This document shows positions 5,897 through 7,141 of a stretch of 7,141 nucleotides of DNA, in pieces. A program made the translations under genes and the position numbers. The DNA is from Imperialibacter sp965651695. GTDB lineage: Bacteria; Bacteroidota; Bacteroidia; Cytophagales; Cyclobacteriaceae. Position 1 is the stretch's first letter. Each line of letters begins with the position of its first letter. Where the stretch lies: the NCBI GenBank assembly GCA_965651695.1, contig CBFGTI010000243.1:1-7141 (forward strand), read 5' to 3'. The notes beneath the pieces are model-generated. The model was not told the origin of the DNA, searched no databases, and worked only from the letters and a program-made list of their open reading frames with translations.

Positions 5897-6970
5897 TTAC
5901 ACTGCAACTGGATCGGTTTTTTCAGGTTTAGATAGTGGAAGCTGTATTGACAGCGAGAACGACTCGGCCTGTTCTCTCATCTGAAAACTCGCCAATTTTC
6001 CAAAAATCAGCTCGATTCGTCTCATTACGTTTTGTAGCCCCACGCCGTAGTACGAATCGGTTTTATCGGTACGCTTCTGCGAGGCCTGTTTGGTGTTGTA
6101 GGTACTGAAGTGCAATACATTCCCCCGGATCTCGCCGTTGATGCGTATTTCAAACTCACCACTTTTGTTTGGTCTACCTGAGTGAAAGCAGTTTTCTACC
6201 AGGGGAATGAGCAGCATGGGTGGGAGCTGCCACTCATCGGCATCGGCCGGCAGATTTATTTCGAGGGTGGGGCTGCCGGTTAGCCGCATTTTTTCCAATG
6301 CAATGTAGTCGTGCAGATGCCTTATTTCCGAAGAGAGATCCACCTTCTTTTTTTCGGACTCGTAGATCACATAGCCCATAACCGATGACAGCTTAAGAAT
6401 GGTTTCGGTGGCTTTGTCCGATTTATTTAAAATGAGGGAATAGAGGTTGTTGAGCGTGTTAAAGAAAAAATTGGGGTTAATCTGGGTTTTTAAGAAAGAG
6501 AGCTCGGTATGCAGCCGCTGTTGCTCCTGCAGTTGCGATTGCTGCTGTTGCAGGTAGGCATCTTTTAAAATCTTCACGGCAGAAGTAATAAAGATGATCA
6601 TAACTATGTGGCTGGCAGTAGCGCTGAACTTCCGGGGGTGATAAAGGTACCCAGCGTTAAATTCGTAGATGCCTGTAGAGATGAGCCCGCGGATTACTTC
6701 GGTTTGCAGCACAGTGGCTAAAAATGCCGTAGAAATTAAAGCGAGCCCATAGTAAAAATAGCGGTTTCTGCTCAACCAGAAGGGCAGCAAAACATACAGA
6801 TTGAGATACGAAGCGCCAATTTTTACCGGCAACTCGGCTAGTTGCACCACGGGCGAAGCGTCGTAATGCTCTATATAAAGGTAAACTCTGTGAAAATAGT
6901 ATGCTGCCCAAAACAACAGGTGGGCATAGATGCGGTTGTTAACGTTGAATAATCCGGAGGAAAGACGCAT
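5897..6970 (-). CDS. LytS/YehU-type membrane histidine kinase lacking the phospho-acceptor His
   Basis: A 357-residue inner-membrane sensor of the His_kinase (PF06580) family, which normally phosphorylates a LytTR response regulator. Four hydrophobic segments (about 14-33, 51-66, 71-93, 117-135) precede a Gln-rich coiled coil (136-157). The signature block, normally QINPHFLFNTLN, reads QINPNFFFNTLN (163-174), so Asn167 (codon AAT) stands where the phosphorylated His belongs. Further features are YIALEKMRL (222-230), the N box PPMLLIPLVEN (250-260) followed by CFHSG instead of the usual A-x-K-H-G pattern, and a glycine motif YGVGLQNVMRR (308-318). The ATP-binding part is otherwise preserved. 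I chose the ATG at 6970, which follows GGAG after nine bases; a GTG at 6985 would add five residues. No response-regulator gene is visible on either side. It may be a pseudokinase that signals by dimerising with another LytS-type protein, or a decayed gene under weak selection; the intact frame argues for function. Confidence 0.88.
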   Translation of the reverse strand: MRLSSGLFNVNNRIYAHLLFWAAYYFHRVYLYIEHYDASPVVQLAELPVKIGASYLNLYVLLPFWLSRNRYFYYGLALISTAFLATVLQTEVIRGLISTGIYEFNAGYLYHPRKFSATASHIVMIIFITSAVKILKDAYLQQQQSQLQEQQRLHTELSFLKTQINPNFFFNTLNNLYSLILNKSDKATETILKLSSVMGYVIYESEKKKVDLSSEIRHLHDYIALEKMRLTGSPTLEINLPADADEWQLPPMLLIPLVENCFHSGRPNKSGEFEIRINGEIRGNVLHFSTYNTKQASQKRTDKTDSYYGVGLQNVMRRIELIFGKLASFQMREQAESFSLSIQLPLSKPEKTDPVAV

Positions 6971-7082
6971 AAAATAAATCTCCACCCTATAAACGGATTT
7001 CCTGAAAATGGTTACAAAAACTTAGCATGCTTCCGGACTTGCCGTGTAAGATTTGTGCCGGCAGCGAAATTTTTCTCATCCT

Positions 7083-7141
7083 CTACGGGGTGCCGATGAA
7101 GGCCCTCAGCTTGATGCCGGCATCGTTTATGATTTCCGGCG
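7083..7141 (-). CDS. C-terminal end of an unidentified protein (partial)
   Basis: A minus-strand frame enters at the window edge and ends at TAG (7085-7083), giving a tail of about 18 residues, PEIINDAGIKLRAFIGTP. Most codons end in C or G, as expected for a real gene in this genome, whereas the other frames look less coding-like. The fragment is too short to assign a family. It would lie 112 bases upstream of the kinase ATG in the same orientation. Confidence 0.35.
   Translation of the reverse strand, partial: PEIINDAGIKLRAFIGTP

Noticed and set aside
7113..7124. Perfect palindrome GATGCCGGCATC
   Set aside because: It lies inside the probable coding fragment at the edge and has no partner copy or promoter nearby; probably chance.

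Overview
This window looks like chromosomal DNA from a member of the Bacteroidota, probably a Cytophagia-like lineage; I cannot name a genus. The evidence is threefold. The secreted proteins have signal peptides that end just before a Gln. Several families have a Bacteroidota flavour: a LytS-type sensor kinase, an outer-membrane barrel with a paired-Cys linker, and a long single-anchor signal peptidase I. Gene starts mostly lack Shine-Dalgarno sequences, and one promoter candidate fits the TAnnTTTG -7 class typical of the phylum. Every gene lies on the minus strand, so transcription runs from high to low coordinates.

Right part (7141 to 4658): a short C-terminal coding fragment of an unknown gene at the edge, then a LytS/YehU-type membrane histidine kinase whose phospho-acceptor His is replaced by Asn, then an outer-membrane beta-barrel protein.

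Central part (4658 to 1050): a compact five-gene cluster, padR - M23 peptidase fusion - signal peptidase I - polysaccharide deacetylase - SnoaL-like secreted protein. The first four genes are joined by 1-4 base overlaps or a 2-base gap, and the fifth follows after 5 bases, so this reads as one transcript. A perfect 12-bp inverted repeat surrounds the candidate padR -7 element and covers the padR start codon, with a third half-site upstream; this is the likely autoregulatory operator. The second protein carries a cytoplasmic helical domain of the kind that accompanies PadR regulators, one membrane segment and a periplasmic M23 domain. The cluster therefore looks like a PadR-controlled envelope module: a possible wall or envelope sensor, a protein-export protease, a secreted carbohydrate deacetylase and a small secreted protein.

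Left part (1049 to 1): a 192-base spacer with a candidate promoter, then rimK, the ribosomal protein S6 glutamate ligase, cut by the window edge after 285 codons.

The most interesting items are the padR operator/promoter layout, the PadR-linked M23 fusion with an altered active-site position, and the LytS-type kinase without its phospho-acceptor histidine.
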